From the NCBI RefSeq assembly GCF_000224415.1, contig NZ_AFXQ01000009.1:57047-121046 (forward strand): a stretch of 64,000 bases of DNA, written 5' to 3'. The number at the start of each line of letters is the position of its first letter. Positions within the stretch are counted from its first letter, which is position 1. Both the position numbers and the translations under genes were made by a program. Source of the DNA: Citricoccus sp. CH26A (GTDB lineage Bacteria; Actinomycetota; Actinomycetes; Actinomycetales; Micrococcaceae). The notes beneath the pieces were generated by a model. It saw nothing but the letters and a program-made list of their open reading frames with translations, was not told where the DNA came from and searched no databases. Positions 27,228-35,821 of this stretch are shown piece after piece.

Positions 27228-28711
27228 CACTCAGCACCGAAACCACACGCAATCCCCTCCAGGACTGGGTGCCGGAGACGCGCACCCTCCTCATCGGGGA
27301 CACGCCGGTCGAGCCGCAGGGGGAGACTTGGGACGTCTACAACCCGGCCACCGAGGGCGTCATCGCGACCGTCGGCGGGGCCTCGAGCCAGCAGGTCGAC
27401 GATGCCGTGGCCGCCGCCCGCCAGGCCTTTCCCGCCTGGGCCGCCCTGAGCGGCGAGGAGCGTTCGCGGCACATCCACCGCCTGGCCGACGCACTGGAGG
27501 CTGCCGCCGACCGCCTGCTGCCCTCGATCGTCAACGAGGTCGGCACGCCCGTCGCCCTGGCTGAGTACCTGCAGGTCAAGATGGCCGTCGACGAGCACCT
27601 CCGCTGGGCCGCCGAGGCGGCCAAGGAGGAGCGCGTCCAGCACCTCGGCGGCTACGACAAGCCACACCCGACGATGAGCGACGTCGTCCACGACCCGGTC
27701 GGTGTCGTGGCCGCCATCACCGGGTACAACTACCCGCTGAACCTCGCGGTCTTCAAGTTCGGTGCGGCCTTGGCCGCCGGGTGCACCGTGGTGCTCCTGC
27801 CCTCCCCCCGGACACCGCTGACCACCCTGTTCCTGGGAGACCTGATCCGCGAGGCAGGCCTGCCCCCGGGCGTCATGAACGTCATCATCGGCGGCGTCGA
27901 CGTCGGCCAGCAACTGACCTCCCATCCCGGCGTGGACAAGGTGTCCTTCACCGGCTCCGACGGAGTCGGGGCCAAGATCATGGCGCAGGCCGCCACCAAC
28001 CTCACCGGTGTGACGCTGGAACTGGGCGGGAAGTCCCCGTCGATCGTCCTGCCCGGAGTCGACGTCCGGCAGATCGCCGTGGAGATGCACCTGCGATGGG
28101 CGCGGAACGGCGGCCAGGGGTGCGCTGCGCTGGCGCGCATCCTGGTCCACGACAAGCTCTACGACGAGTTCCTCGAGGCCGGGGCCTCCGCCTTCGACCA
28201 GATGATCGTGGGGGACCCCTGGGACCGGGCGACCAACATCGGGCCGATGATCCGGCCGGACCACCAGGCCAGGGTCCGGGGGTTCATCGACGGATCCGTC
28301 GCCGACGGCGGGCAGAAGCTCCTGGAGGTGACCCGCCCGCTCCCCGAGAAGGGCTGGTACGTGAACCCGGTGCTGCTCGGGGGACTCCCGCAGGACGCCA
28401 GGGCGGTGCAGGAGGAGATCTTCGGTCCCGTCGCCGTGATCATGCCGTTCAGGGACACTGATGAGGCCATCCGGCTGGCCAACGACACGCCGTACGGGCT
28501 CGCCGCGAACGTATGGTGCGGAGAGGACCTGGCCGAGGGGCGTCGGGTGGCGGAGCAGATCCGTGCCGGAACGGTGTGGATCAACGGCGGGGGCTCCATG
28601 CGCCCCGACGCACCGTTCGGCGGATACGGGCGCTCCGGCGTCGGCCGCGAACTCGGTGAGTGGGGAATGATGGAGTACCTGGAGCCCAAGCACATCCAGT
28701 GGCGCGTCTGA
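27224..28711 (+). CDS. NAD(P)-dependent aldehyde dehydrogenase
   Basis: A 495-residue ALDH: AAITGYNYPLNL (Asn oxyanion region), FTGSDGVGAKIM (cofactor), the general base Glu in LELGGKSPSIV, nucleophilic Cys in GQGCAALARI and EEIFGPVAVIMPF. Fifth gene of the ligase-dehydrogenase-lyase-hydratase operon; it may oxidise the aldehyde or semialdehyde released by the lyase branch. A strong terminator follows. Confidence 0.9.
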   Translation: MTLSTETTRNPLQDWVPETRTLLIGDTPVEPQGETWDVYNPATEGVIATVGGASSQQVDDAVAAARQAFPAWAALSGEERSRHIHRLADALEAAADRLLPSIVNEVGTPVALAEYLQVKMAVDEHLRWAAEAAKEERVQHLGGYDKPHPTMSDVVHDPVGVVAAITGYNYPLNLAVFKFGAALAAGCTVVLLPSPRTPLTTLFLGDLIREAGLPPGVMNVIIGGVDVGQQLTSHPGVDKVSFTGSDGVGAKIMAQAATNLTGVTLELGGKSPSIVLPGVDVRQIAVEMHLRWARNGGQGCAALARILVHDKLYDEFLEAGASAFDQMIVGDPWDRATNIGPMIRPDHQARVRGFIDGSVADGGQKLLEVTRPLPEKGWYVNPVLLGGLPQDARAVQEEIFGPVAVIMPFRDTDEAIRLANDTPYGLAANVWCGEDLAEGRRVAEQIRAGTVWINGGGSMRPDAPFGGYGRSGVGRELGEWGMMEYLEPKHIQWRV

Positions 28712-28731
28712 CGACGCCCCGGATGGGGTGG

Positions 28732-28764
28732 GACGGCCCGGCAGCCTTCGGCTGCCGGGCCGTC
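28732..28764 (+). terminator. Strong terminator with UUCG tetraloop
   Basis: A perfect 14-15 bp stem (GACGGCCCGGCAGC / GCTGCCGGGCCGTC) capped by C-TTCG-G, 20 bases after the aldehyde dehydrogenase stop. Confidence 0.75.
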
Positions 28765-28840
28765 GTCGTCTGCGGGTCCGGTTCCCGGAGGTACCGCGAC
28801 CGACGCATGAGCAGTATGTGATGCGGGTCATGATCACCCA

Positions 28841-28925
28841 TTGACTCGCCCCCGCGCGGTGTCCTATGGTCCTAATCATCTGCAGGAATTGTGATCTGCC
28901 TAACACCAACGATGCATTGTATATC
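28841..28925 (+). promoter_or_regulatory. Promoter plus operator-like AT-rich region
   Basis: -35 TTGACT (28841-28846), 18-base spacer, -10 TATGGT (28865-28870). Immediately downstream lie CCTAATCATC, GAATTGTGATC, CCTAACACCAA and GCATTGTATATCGC, i.e. motif elements over the start point and leader. The leader is about 100 bases. Confidence 0.55.
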
Positions 28926-28978
28926 GCATCCCGGCGGGCAGGACGCGCATCCCTTACTCCGAGGAGCATCCCATTCCC

Positions 28979-29419
28979 ATGACCACTGAAGCACTGCAGT
29001 CCACCGCACAGGACGTCGAGCAGATCCGGCGCCTGACCCACGACTACGCCTGGGCCATCGACAACTTCCTCCTGGACGATCTCGTCGCCCTCTTCACGGA
29101 GGACGCGATCTTCGACATGCGGGGATTCGGGGCGCCTGCCGAGTCCGCAGGGCGTGAGGCGGTCCGCGCGGCCTTCTCGGCGATGATCGACAGCCTGGGC
29201 GGCTGCGTCCACCTGACGATGAACCACCTGGTCGACGTGGACGGGGACACGGCGACCGGCCGGGTCTACTGTCACGCGTTCGTCCTCAACCCCGACGGCA
29301 GCAGGGCCGAGAACCTGGCCCTCTACGAGGACGCCTACGCCCGAACCGTGGACGGCTGGAAGTTCAGCAGCCGGGTGATCAAGCCACTGCTGGCAGGCGC
29401 CCCCGCATCCGACACCTGA
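28979..29419 (+). CDS. SnoaL-like NTF2-fold protein (2 of 4)
   Basis: A 146-residue SnoaL_4-type protein: QIRRLTHDYAWAIDNFLLDDLVALFTEDAIFDMR, then HLTMNHLVDVDGDTATGRVYCHAF and the C-terminal WKFSSRVIKPLL. The closest relative in the window is the protein at 31153, with which it brackets a GMC oxidoreductase. The fold catalyses isomerisation, dehydration, epoxide hydrolysis or cyclisation; function is unknown here. Confidence 0.75.
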   Translation: MTTEALQSTAQDVEQIRRLTHDYAWAIDNFLLDDLVALFTEDAIFDMRGFGAPAESAGREAVRAAFSAMIDSLGGCVHLTMNHLVDVDGDTATGRVYCHAFVLNPDGSRAENLALYEDAYARTVDGWKFSSRVIKPLLAGAPASDT

Positions 29420-29546
29420 GAGACACCTGCCCCGGCCGACGTCGGCGCCCCAGCCGGCAGCCGGGCACGCCATGACAGCTTTCCCGCGGCGGACGCCTGG
29501 AGCACCGGGCGTCACCGGATCGGTACCTCAACCCAAGGAGCATTCC

Positions 29547-31130
29547 ATGTCCATGACCACCGTGATCGTCGGAGCCGGCAGCGGCGGCGCCACCCTGGCC
29601 GCCCGCCTGACGGAGGACTCCGACCAGCGGGTCGTCCTCGTCGAGGCGGGGCCGGACTACGAGGACGTGAACAACCTGCCCGACGACGTGCGTGACGCGA
29701 AGGAGATGAGCGTCGAGAAGCACGACTGGGGGCTGAAGGCCTACTTCCTCGAGCCGCCGTCGGCCCGCGCGGCCATGCCCTACGCCCGTGGCCGCATCGT
29801 GGGCGGCTCCTCGTCCGTCAACGCCGCGATCGCCCAGCGAGCGACCAAGGAGGACCTGGACACCTGGGTGGCCGCGGGCAACCCGGAATGGTCGTACGAG
29901 AAGACCCTGCCCTACTTCGCGCGGCTCGAGAACGACCTCGACTTCCCGGACGGCACCGGCCACGGCTCCAGCGGTCCGGTGCCGATCGTGCGGCACTTCG
30001 AGGACAACTGGCCGGCCATCACCCGGGCGTTCGCCCAGTCCTGCGCGGAGCAGGGCTTCGAGCGGGTGGAGGACTTCAACGCGAAGTCCTCGTCCGGTTA
30101 TGGCCCGGTGCCCCGCAACCTGCAGGGGGCGGAGGAGCTGCGGGCAGGTGCGTTGCTGACCTATCTCGCCACCGCCCGCCGCCGCCCGAACCTGGAGATC
30201 CGGGCCGACACCCTGGCCCGCCGGGTCCTGTTCGAGGGCACCACGGCGGTGGGCGTCGAGGTGGAGCGGGGCGGCGTGATCGAGAACATCCCGGCCGACC
30301 GGGTGGTCCTCGCCGGTGGGGCCTTCCACACCCCGCACCTGATGATGCTCTCGGGCATCGGGCCGCGTGAGGTGCTCGAGACGCACGGCATCGACCCGGT
30401 CGTCGTCAACGAGGCCGTCGGCCAGAACCTGCAGGACCACCCGTTCTCCCCGATGGTGGCCCTGCTGAAGGAGAAGACCGACAAGGGCGGCGTGCGGGCC
30501 CAGCTGAAGTACAGCACCGGCACCGAGGACCTGGTCGATGACATGATGATCTTCGCGGCCGTGCTCGACCCGGCGACGATGAACATTCCCGCCGAGACCA
30601 AGGGCAAGAAGGCCCTGATGATGAACAACCTCCTGGCGAAGCCGCACTCCGTCGGCTGGGTCACGCTGGCGTCGGCGGACCCGCACGTCCAGCCCGAGAT
30701 CCACGTCAACTTCCTGTCCCATCCCCTGGACATCGAGCGGCTCAAGGGCTCCATGCGCAAGTCCTGGGAGATGATCAACTCCTCACCCATGAAGGAAGAG
30801 ATCGACGAGATCTGCTTCCTGGACGCCGAGACCATCGCCGACGACGACAAGCTCGAGGACTACATCCGGTCCTTCGCCTCCACGTCGCTGCACTGTGCGG
30901 GGACGGCTCGGATGGGGCCGGAGGGCGACCCGCGGGCTGTCGTCGACCAGCACCTCGGCGTTCACGGCACCGAGAACCTCTGGGTCGCCGACGCCTCGGT
31001 GATGGTCAACGTGACCACGGGCCTGACCAACCTCACCGCGTTCATGATCGGTGAGCGGCTCGCCGACTGGCTCCGCGACGGTCCGGGCTCCTCCGATGAG
31101 CAGTCCGCGCTGGTGGGCCAGGCCTCCTGA
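29547..31130 (+). CDS. GMC-family FAD oxidoreductase (alcohol dehydrogenase/oxidase type)
   Basis: A 527-residue GMC flavoprotein starting at ATG 29547 (AAGGAG upstream). N-terminal VIVGAGSGGATLAARL, the second signature GRIVGGSSSVNAAI, GAFHTPHLMMLSGIG, active-site His in LHCAGTARMG and the second His/Asn position in TTGLTNLTAFMIGERLA. Related enzymes oxidise primary alcohols such as choline, terpene or polyethylene glycol alcohols to aldehydes. An aldehyde dehydrogenase lies downstream at 31666, giving an alcohol to acid route. Confidence 0.88.
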   Translation: MSMTTVIVGAGSGGATLAARLTEDSDQRVVLVEAGPDYEDVNNLPDDVRDAKEMSVEKHDWGLKAYFLEPPSARAAMPYARGRIVGGSSSVNAAIAQRATKEDLDTWVAAGNPEWSYEKTLPYFARLENDLDFPDGTGHGSSGPVPIVRHFEDNWPAITRAFAQSCAEQGFERVEDFNAKSSSGYGPVPRNLQGAEELRAGALLTYLATARRRPNLEIRADTLARRVLFEGTTAVGVEVERGGVIENIPADRVVLAGGAFHTPHLMMLSGIGPREVLETHGIDPVVVNEAVGQNLQDHPFSPMVALLKEKTDKGGVRAQLKYSTGTEDLVDDMMIFAAVLDPATMNIPAETKGKKALMMNNLLAKPHSVGWVTLASADPHVQPEIHVNFLSHPLDIERLKGSMRKSWEMINSSPMKEEIDEICFLDAETIADDDKLEDYIRSFASTSLHCAGTARMGPEGDPRAVVDQHLGVHGTENLWVADASVMVNVTTGLTNLTAFMIGERLADWLRDGPGSSDEQSALVGQAS

Positions 31131-31152
31131 GCGCGGCACGGTGAACGAGACG

Positions 31153-31614
31153 ATGACGGAGAACCGGGCCACGTCCCCGACGCCCGAGGTGCTGGCCGAC
31201 ATCCAGGCCATCCGGTGGCTCACCGGCGAGTACGCCCGGGCGGTGGACTCCGCCAGGCTCGATGACCTCATGTCCTTGTTCGCGGACGATGCGGAGTGGG
31301 ATACGACGGCCTTCGGCATGGGGGTGGAGCGGGGCCTGCCGGCCATCCGGGAGTTCTTCGCGCAACTGGTCCGCACGACCCGGGAGCGCTGCCACCTGGC
31401 GATGAACCACCGGATCGACGTGGACGGGGACACCGCCTCGGCGACGGTCTATCTCCACGCAATCGTCGTGATGGAGGGCGGCCGGCGGGACGAGTCCATC
31501 GGTTACTACGCCGACGACTACGTCAGGACGGCCGCGGGGTGGAAGTTCTCCCGTCGTGCGGCGAACGCGCTGATGGCACCACCGCCCGCGCCGGTCTCGT
31601 CCGACCACCCCTGA
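31153..31614 (+). CDS. SnoaL-like NTF2-fold protein (3 of 4)
   Basis: A 153-residue paralogue of the protein at 28979: WLTGEYARAVDSARLDDLMSLFADDAEWD, HLAMNHRIDVDGDTASATVYLHA and GWKFSRRAANALM. ATG 31153 aligns best with the paralogue; GTG 31141 is an alternative start and neither has a strong ribosome site, consistent with coupling to the GMC gene 22 bases upstream. Function unknown; probably acts on the product of the GMC/ALDH route. Confidence 0.75.
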   Translation: MTENRATSPTPEVLADIQAIRWLTGEYARAVDSARLDDLMSLFADDAEWDTTAFGMGVERGLPAIREFFAQLVRTTRERCHLAMNHRIDVDGDTASATVYLHAIVVMEGGRRDESIGYYADDYVRTAAGWKFSRRAANALMAPPPAPVSSDHP

Positions 31615-31665
31615 CACCAGCGCCAATCATTCGACAACCACAACCACGACCATGGAGGAGCAGCC

Positions 31666-33138
31666 ATGACCACCACCACTTCCGCCGCAGCCACTGCGGA
31701 GCAGACCATTCCGAGCTACGACAAGCTGTTCATCGGCGGGCGCTGGGTCCAGCCGTCCAGTGACGCCACGATCGAGGTCGTCTCGCCGATCACGGGTGAG
31801 GTGATCGCCACCGTGCCGGATGCGCAGGCAGCCGACATGGATGTCGCGGTCGCCGCGGCGCGGAAGGCCTTCGACGAGGGCCCGTGGCCCCGGATGAGCC
31901 CCGCCGAACGGGCGGAGATCCTTGCCCGGGTGGGCGCCGAGGTCAAGAAGCGCGTCGAGGCGATGTCGAACGCCTTCACGGCCGAGATCGGCGCTCCGGC
32001 CGGCTCCAGTGAGGCGTTCCACGGCAATGCCGTGAAAGTGTGGGACGACGTCGTCAGCCTGCATCGGCGCTTCGCGTTCGAGGAGGAGCGCAGCTGGGAG
32101 GGCGGTTCGGGCCGGATCATCCGCGAGCCGGTCGGCGTCGTGGCAACCATCCTGCCGTGGAACGGGCCCGTGGCGACCGCCTCGCTGAAGTTCGGCCCCG
32201 CGCTGGCGGCCGGCTGCACCGTGGTCGTCAAGCCCGCCCCGGAGGGGCCGGTCAGCATGATGATGCTGGCCGAGGCCATCGAGGCGGCCGGCCTCCCGGA
32301 GGGCGTCGTGAGCCTGCTGCCCGCCGGGCGTGAGGTCGGTGAGCACCTGGTCCGGCACCAGGGCGTGGACATGATCACGTTCACCGGCAGCACTGCGGCC
32401 GGCCGGAAGATCATGGGCATCGCGGCCGAGCGCATCGCCCGGGTCACGCTGGAACTGGGCGGCAAGTCGGCGGCCATCATCACCGACGACGTCGACCTCG
32501 ACACGGTCTTCCCGGAGCTGGTGTTCTACGGCATCGGCCACTCCGGCCAGGTCTGTGCCGCCCTGACCCGCATCCTGGTCCCGCGCCAGCGCCAGGACGA
32601 GGTGGTGGAGCGCATCCGGGCCGTGATGGAGAACGTCAAGATCGGCGATCCCCGCGAGCCGGACACCCTGATCGGCCCTCTGGCCGCCGAACGCCAGCGC
32701 CAGCGCGTCGAGGAGTACATCGAGATCGGCAAGAGGGAGGGTGCGCGTCTCGTGACCGGCGGTGGCCGCCCCGAGGGCCTGGACACCGGCTGGTACGTCG
32801 AGCCGACACTCTTCGCCGATGTCACGCCGGACATGCGGATCGCCCAGGAGGAGATCTTCGGCCCCGTGCTCTCGGTGATCCCGTACGACTCGCTCGACGA
32901 GGCCGTCGAGATCGCCAATGGAACCGAGTACGGCCTGTCCGGAGCTGTCTTCGCCAGAGACGACAAGACCGCCGAGGAGATCGCGCGGCGGGTGAAGACC
33001 GGCCAGATCGGCATCAACTCGTGGACCATGAACGTGATCCAGCCCTTCGGCGGCTACAAGCAGTCCGGGCTGGGGCGTGAGGGCGGCGTCGAGGGCATGG
33101 AAGAGTTCCTGGAGACCAAGCTCTTGATGAACCCGTGA
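31666..33138 (+). CDS. NAD-dependent aldehyde dehydrogenase
   Basis: A 490-residue ALDH: TILPWNGPVATASLK, FTGSTAAGRKIM, general-base Glu in LELGGKSAAII, nucleophile Cys in GQVCAALTRI and EEIFGPVLSVIPY, ending in the usual FGGYKQSGLGREGG. ATG 31666 is preceded by GGAGGAG. Likely converts the aldehyde from the GMC enzyme to the acid. Terminator follows. Confidence 0.92.
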   Translation: MTTTTSAAATAEQTIPSYDKLFIGGRWVQPSSDATIEVVSPITGEVIATVPDAQAADMDVAVAAARKAFDEGPWPRMSPAERAEILARVGAEVKKRVEAMSNAFTAEIGAPAGSSEAFHGNAVKVWDDVVSLHRRFAFEEERSWEGGSGRIIREPVGVVATILPWNGPVATASLKFGPALAAGCTVVVKPAPEGPVSMMMLAEAIEAAGLPEGVVSLLPAGREVGEHLVRHQGVDMITFTGSTAAGRKIMGIAAERIARVTLELGGKSAAIITDDVDLDTVFPELVFYGIGHSGQVCAALTRILVPRQRQDEVVERIRAVMENVKIGDPREPDTLIGPLAAERQRQRVEEYIEIGKREGARLVTGGGRPEGLDTGWYVEPTLFADVTPDMRIAQEEIFGPVLSVIPYDSLDEAVEIANGTEYGLSGAVFARDDKTAEEIARRVKTGQIGINSWTMNVIQPFGGYKQSGLGREGGVEGMEEFLETKLLMNP

Positions 33139-33159
33139 CCGTCTGAACCACACGGGGGA

Positions 33160-33187
33160 GGGGCCGGCCGAGCAATCGGCCGGCCCC
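33160..33187 (+). terminator. Terminator after aldehyde dehydrogenase
   Basis: Perfect 12-bp stem GGGGCCGGCCGA / TCGGCCGGCCCC with loop GCAA, 22 bases after the stop. Confidence 0.7.
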
Positions 33188-33328
33188 CAGCCGCCTTCGG
33201 CCGGGAAAGGGGCGCGGGCTGCACCGTGCCTCGTCCGTGAAGGGCGCCGACGGCTATCGGATCGTGCGGAATCCCAGGGCTTGCCTCCGGGCTGCGGGCC
33301 AGCACTCCGGCGCCCGCAGGGGCAGGAA

Positions 33329-33358
33329 AGTGCCCCGCCGATCACTCGGCGGGGCACT
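33329..33358 (-). terminator. Terminator of the ferredoxin gene (minus strand)
   Basis: Perfect 13-bp stem AGTGCCCCGCCGA / TCGGCGGGGCACT with a 4-base loop, 45 bases beyond the ferredoxin stop; works on either strand. Confidence 0.65.
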
Positions 33359-33403
33359 CCGTACGTCGTCCGTGACCGGGTTCCCGGTCCCTTGGCCGGC
33401 CGC

Positions 33404-33622
33404 TCAGTGCTTCTCGATCAGGGTGTGCTGCTCGATGAGGGTGAGTGCCAGCTCGGGGCAGCTGGCCACTGCCAGGCGACCTTCGTCCTCGAACTCCTCC
33501 GGAGTCGGGTTGGTGGGCTGGTTGGCCAGGCCGTCCTCGTCGGAGAGCGTGAACAGGTTCGGGGCGGTCATCAGGCAGACGCCGTGTCCCTGGCAGACCT
33601 TGCGGTCGAGTTCGATGCGCAT
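33404..33622 (-). CDS. Small 3Fe-4S-type ferredoxin (P450 redox partner type)
   Basis: A 72-residue ferredoxin. ATG 33622 has AGAAGGAG upstream. Cluster ligands are CQGHGVC near the N-terminus (Cys 10 and 16, with His in the position of the missing Cys) and Cys in ASCPELAL, typical of single [3Fe-4S] or modified [4Fe-4S] ferredoxins that serve actinobacterial P450s. It is divergent from the P450 gene across a shared 200-bp promoter region. It probably donates electrons to that P450, possibly competing with the 2Fe-2S ferredoxin downstream. Confidence 0.88.
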   Translation of the reverse strand: MRIELDRKVCQGHGVCLMTAPNLFTLSDEDGLANQPTNPTPEEFEDEGRLAVASCPELALTLIEQHTLIEKH

Positions 33623-33703
33623 CAGTACTCCTTCTGGTTGTGGTGCCCATGGCGAGCCGGTCACAGGTCCCTGACTACGGTTCCGGAAATGTTCAGCGGG
33701 CTC

Positions 33704-33750
33704 TGGACTCGCCCTAAAGTCCAGTCTATTATAATAATTAGTAGATACAA
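33704..33750. promoter_or_regulatory. Divergent promoter/operator region between ferredoxin and P450
   Basis: TGGACT (33704-33709) and TATTAT (33727-33732) are 17 bases apart for the plus strand. The AT island TATTATAATAATTAGTAG (33727-33744) matches the recurrent motif and can control both divergent genes. Confidence 0.5.
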
Positions 33751-33824
33751 GGACGTGTTTCGCAGGCAGACCGGTTCGCCCGGGCATTCACAGGACGCGG
33801 AGCCCGAAAGTGAAGGGAAGTTCC

Positions 33825-35093
33825 ATGACAGAGCAGAAGGTCACTGAGGATTCGGTACTCGTCGATGATCGCCCGGTCGTCGATTTCGATCACAATGCCG
33901 CGGAGCACAGTGCGGACCCCGTGGCGAGTTATCGCAAGCTGCGTGCCGAGGGCCCGATCGTCTGGACCGAGGCCTGGGGCGGATACTGGGTGCTGACCGG
34001 TTACGAGGCCGTGTTCGACGCAGCGCGTGACGACGAGATGTTCTCCTCCGCCCGTTCGCCCCACGGGGGAGAGGGGCAGGCCATCCTCATTCCCAAGCGT
34101 CCGATCACTGAGCACTACCCGATCGACCTCGACCCGCCGGCGTCGTTGCCGTACCGCAAGATCATGAACCAGCTCCTGACTCCTAAGCGGGTCGAGGAGA
34201 TGCGGCCGATGGTCGAGCGGTACACGACCCTGTTCATCGATGAGGTGATCGAGAAGGGCGAGGCGGACTTCGCCACCCTGACCGGCATTCCGTCCATCAT
34301 CACGATCTCCTGGCTGGGCCTGCCCATCGAGGACTGGCGCCGTTACTCCTTCGCCCACCGCAAGGTCCTCTCCGCGCCGGTCGGCAGCCCCGACTACATC
34401 AAGGTGACGGAGGAGGAGCTCCCGGCGTTGACCGAGGACGTGCGGAGGGTCATCGCGGAGCGCAAGCGCACCCCCGGGGACGATCCCATCAGCTTCATCC
34501 TCGGCCATGAGATCGACGGTCGGCCGATCACCGAGGAGGAGACCCTCAACATGGTCGACCTGATCATCTCCGGTGGGGTGGGCACCGTCGCCTCCCTCAG
34601 CGGCCAGGCCCTCGAGTGGCTGTCGGCCAACCCGGACGTCCGTCAGCGGCTGATCGACAACCCCGACCTGATGCAGAACGCCGTCGAGGAGTTCCTGCGT
34701 TATTTCTCCCCGACCCAGGCGCTGGCGCGTACCGTCGGCAAGGACGCCGACTTCCATGGTGTCAGGATCAGGAAGGGCGACCGCGCCCTGCTGGCCTGGT
34801 CCTCGGGCAACCGCGATGCGGCCGGTGGCTTCGAGGACCCCGACGAGGTCGACATCGAGCGCATGCCGAACCGGCACATGTCCTTCGGCGTGGGCAGCCA
34901 CCGTTGCGCCGGCTCGCACCTCGGCCGGCTGATGGCGCGAACCATCCTCACCCAGGTCCTGGAACGCATGCCGGACTACAGGGTGGACCACGAGAAGGTG
35001 GTCCGGTACCCGCGGCAGGGCGTCAATACCGGCTTCGACCAGTTGCCCACCACCTTCACGCCGGGCAAGCGTCTCCTGGACGAGCGGCTCTGA
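33825..35093 (+). CDS. Cytochrome P450
   Basis: A 422-residue soluble class I P450; ATG 33825 has AGGGAAG upstream. K-helix ExxR lies in EEFLRYFSP and the heme ligand is Cys361 in FGVGSHRCAG. The I-helix, usually A/G-G-x-D/E-T-T, reads GGVGTVAS at about residue 250: the acidic residue of the acid-alcohol pair is Gly and the second Thr is Val. This hints at an altered proton-delivery path or substrate-assisted catalysis. Flanked by two ferredoxins, a ferredoxin reductase and an HtaA-domain gene; probably starts degradation of the substrate by hydroxylation. Confidence 0.93.
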   Translation: MTEQKVTEDSVLVDDRPVVDFDHNAAEHSADPVASYRKLRAEGPIVWTEAWGGYWVLTGYEAVFDAARDDEMFSSARSPHGGEGQAILIPKRPITEHYPIDLDPPASLPYRKIMNQLLTPKRVEEMRPMVERYTTLFIDEVIEKGEADFATLTGIPSIITISWLGLPIEDWRRYSFAHRKVLSAPVGSPDYIKVTEEELPALTEDVRRVIAERKRTPGDDPISFILGHEIDGRPITEEETLNMVDLIISGGVGTVASLSGQALEWLSANPDVRQRLIDNPDLMQNAVEEFLRYFSPTQALARTVGKDADFHGVRIRKGDRALLAWSSGNRDAAGGFEDPDEVDIERMPNRHMSFGVGSHRCAGSHLGRLMARTILTQVLERMPDYRVDHEKVVRYPRQGVNTGFDQLPTTFTPGKRLLDERL

Positions 35094-35184
35094 CCCCGGC
35101 CTGACAGCAGAAGCCATAGCGCGTGCCGGTCCCGACTGCCCCGGGGTGGTCGGGACCGGTGACGCCATAGTGAGGATGACCAGG

Positions 35185-35766
35185 ATGAACTCGAGTGCCG
35201 TGACCGCGGAGTCCGACCCGGCGGAGTCCGCCCTGCGGGCGGGGTTGTCGTGGGGGGTGAAGGGAAGCTTCACCCGGTACGTCGCCTCCATGCCCGATGG
35301 GCGGTACGGAGCGGGCCATGGGGCCACCGAGACCGCTGACGGGGCCTTCTTCTTCGAGCTGGACGACGCCTCCGGCTACGATCCACGTGCCCAGGAGGGC
35401 CTCGTGAAGTACCGCGGAGACGTCCGCTTCAAGGCGCACGGCGGCATGCTGTTCGTGATGATCGTGGATCCCTGGTTGGAGTTCCACGAGGACGGCGTGT
35501 TGTTGACCGTCGTCGACGCCGAGCGCTGGCCCGACCGCGACCACCGGATCACGCTGGCGACCCTGCGGCCCGACGAACGCGGCTCCCGCGGCCTTCCGCC
35601 CGGTTGGAGATGCCAGGAAGCGCGGTTGTCCGCGGAGGGCGCCGCGGTGTTCAACGACGTCTACCCGGTGGGCGAGGTGCTGGAGCCGGCCCGCTACTGC
35701 ACGGGAGTCCCAACCGCCGCGCACGACGCCGAGAGTGTCACTCCCCCTGTTGCACCGGGCCGATGA
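35185..35766 (+). CDS. Cytosolic HtaA-domain protein (putative heme-binding)
   Basis: A 193-residue protein consisting almost only of one HtaA domain. LSWGVKGSFTRYV at the start, FKAHGGMLFVMIVDPWLEF in the middle and a C-terminal FNDVYPVGEVLEP match the conserved-region pattern of corynebacterial heme-uptake proteins HtaA/HtaB. The three residue types used for heme there (Tyr, His, Tyr) are present as Tyr32, His85 and Tyr160. Those proteins are exported and membrane-anchored, whereas this one has no signal peptide or membrane segment. ATG 35185 was chosen (GAGG upstream); ATG 35176 is possible. It sits between P450 and 2Fe-2S ferredoxin. Role unknown: heme handling for the P450 or a small-molecule binding role. 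Confidence 0.75.
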   Translation: MNSSAVTAESDPAESALRAGLSWGVKGSFTRYVASMPDGRYGAGHGATETADGAFFFELDDASGYDPRAQEGLVKYRGDVRFKAHGGMLFVMIVDPWLEFHEDGVLLTVVDAERWPDRDHRITLATLRPDERGSRGLPPGWRCQEARLSAEGAAVFNDVYPVGEVLEPARYCTGVPTAAHDAESVTPPVAPGR

Positions 35767-35770
35767 TGGT

Positions 35771-35796
35771 TACAATGATGATCATAATTGACTTGA
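35771..35796 (+). promoter_or_regulatory. AT-rich operator-like promoter before 2Fe-2S ferredoxin
   Basis: TACAATGATGATCATAATTG contains the ATGATGAT core and an inverted ATGATCAT. A possible -35 TTGCAC is at 35750-35755, 15 bases before TACAAT. Suggests that ferredoxin and reductase have their own regulated promoter. Confidence 0.45.
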
Positions 35797-35821
35797 TCCC
35801 GAGTAACGGAAGGGGAAGACC

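Noticed and set aside
27014..29515. 833-codon open frame on the minus strand
   Set aside because: It spans a MaoC, an aldehyde dehydrogenase, a terminator and a SnoaL gene on the other strand; the translation has no domain and no ribosome site.
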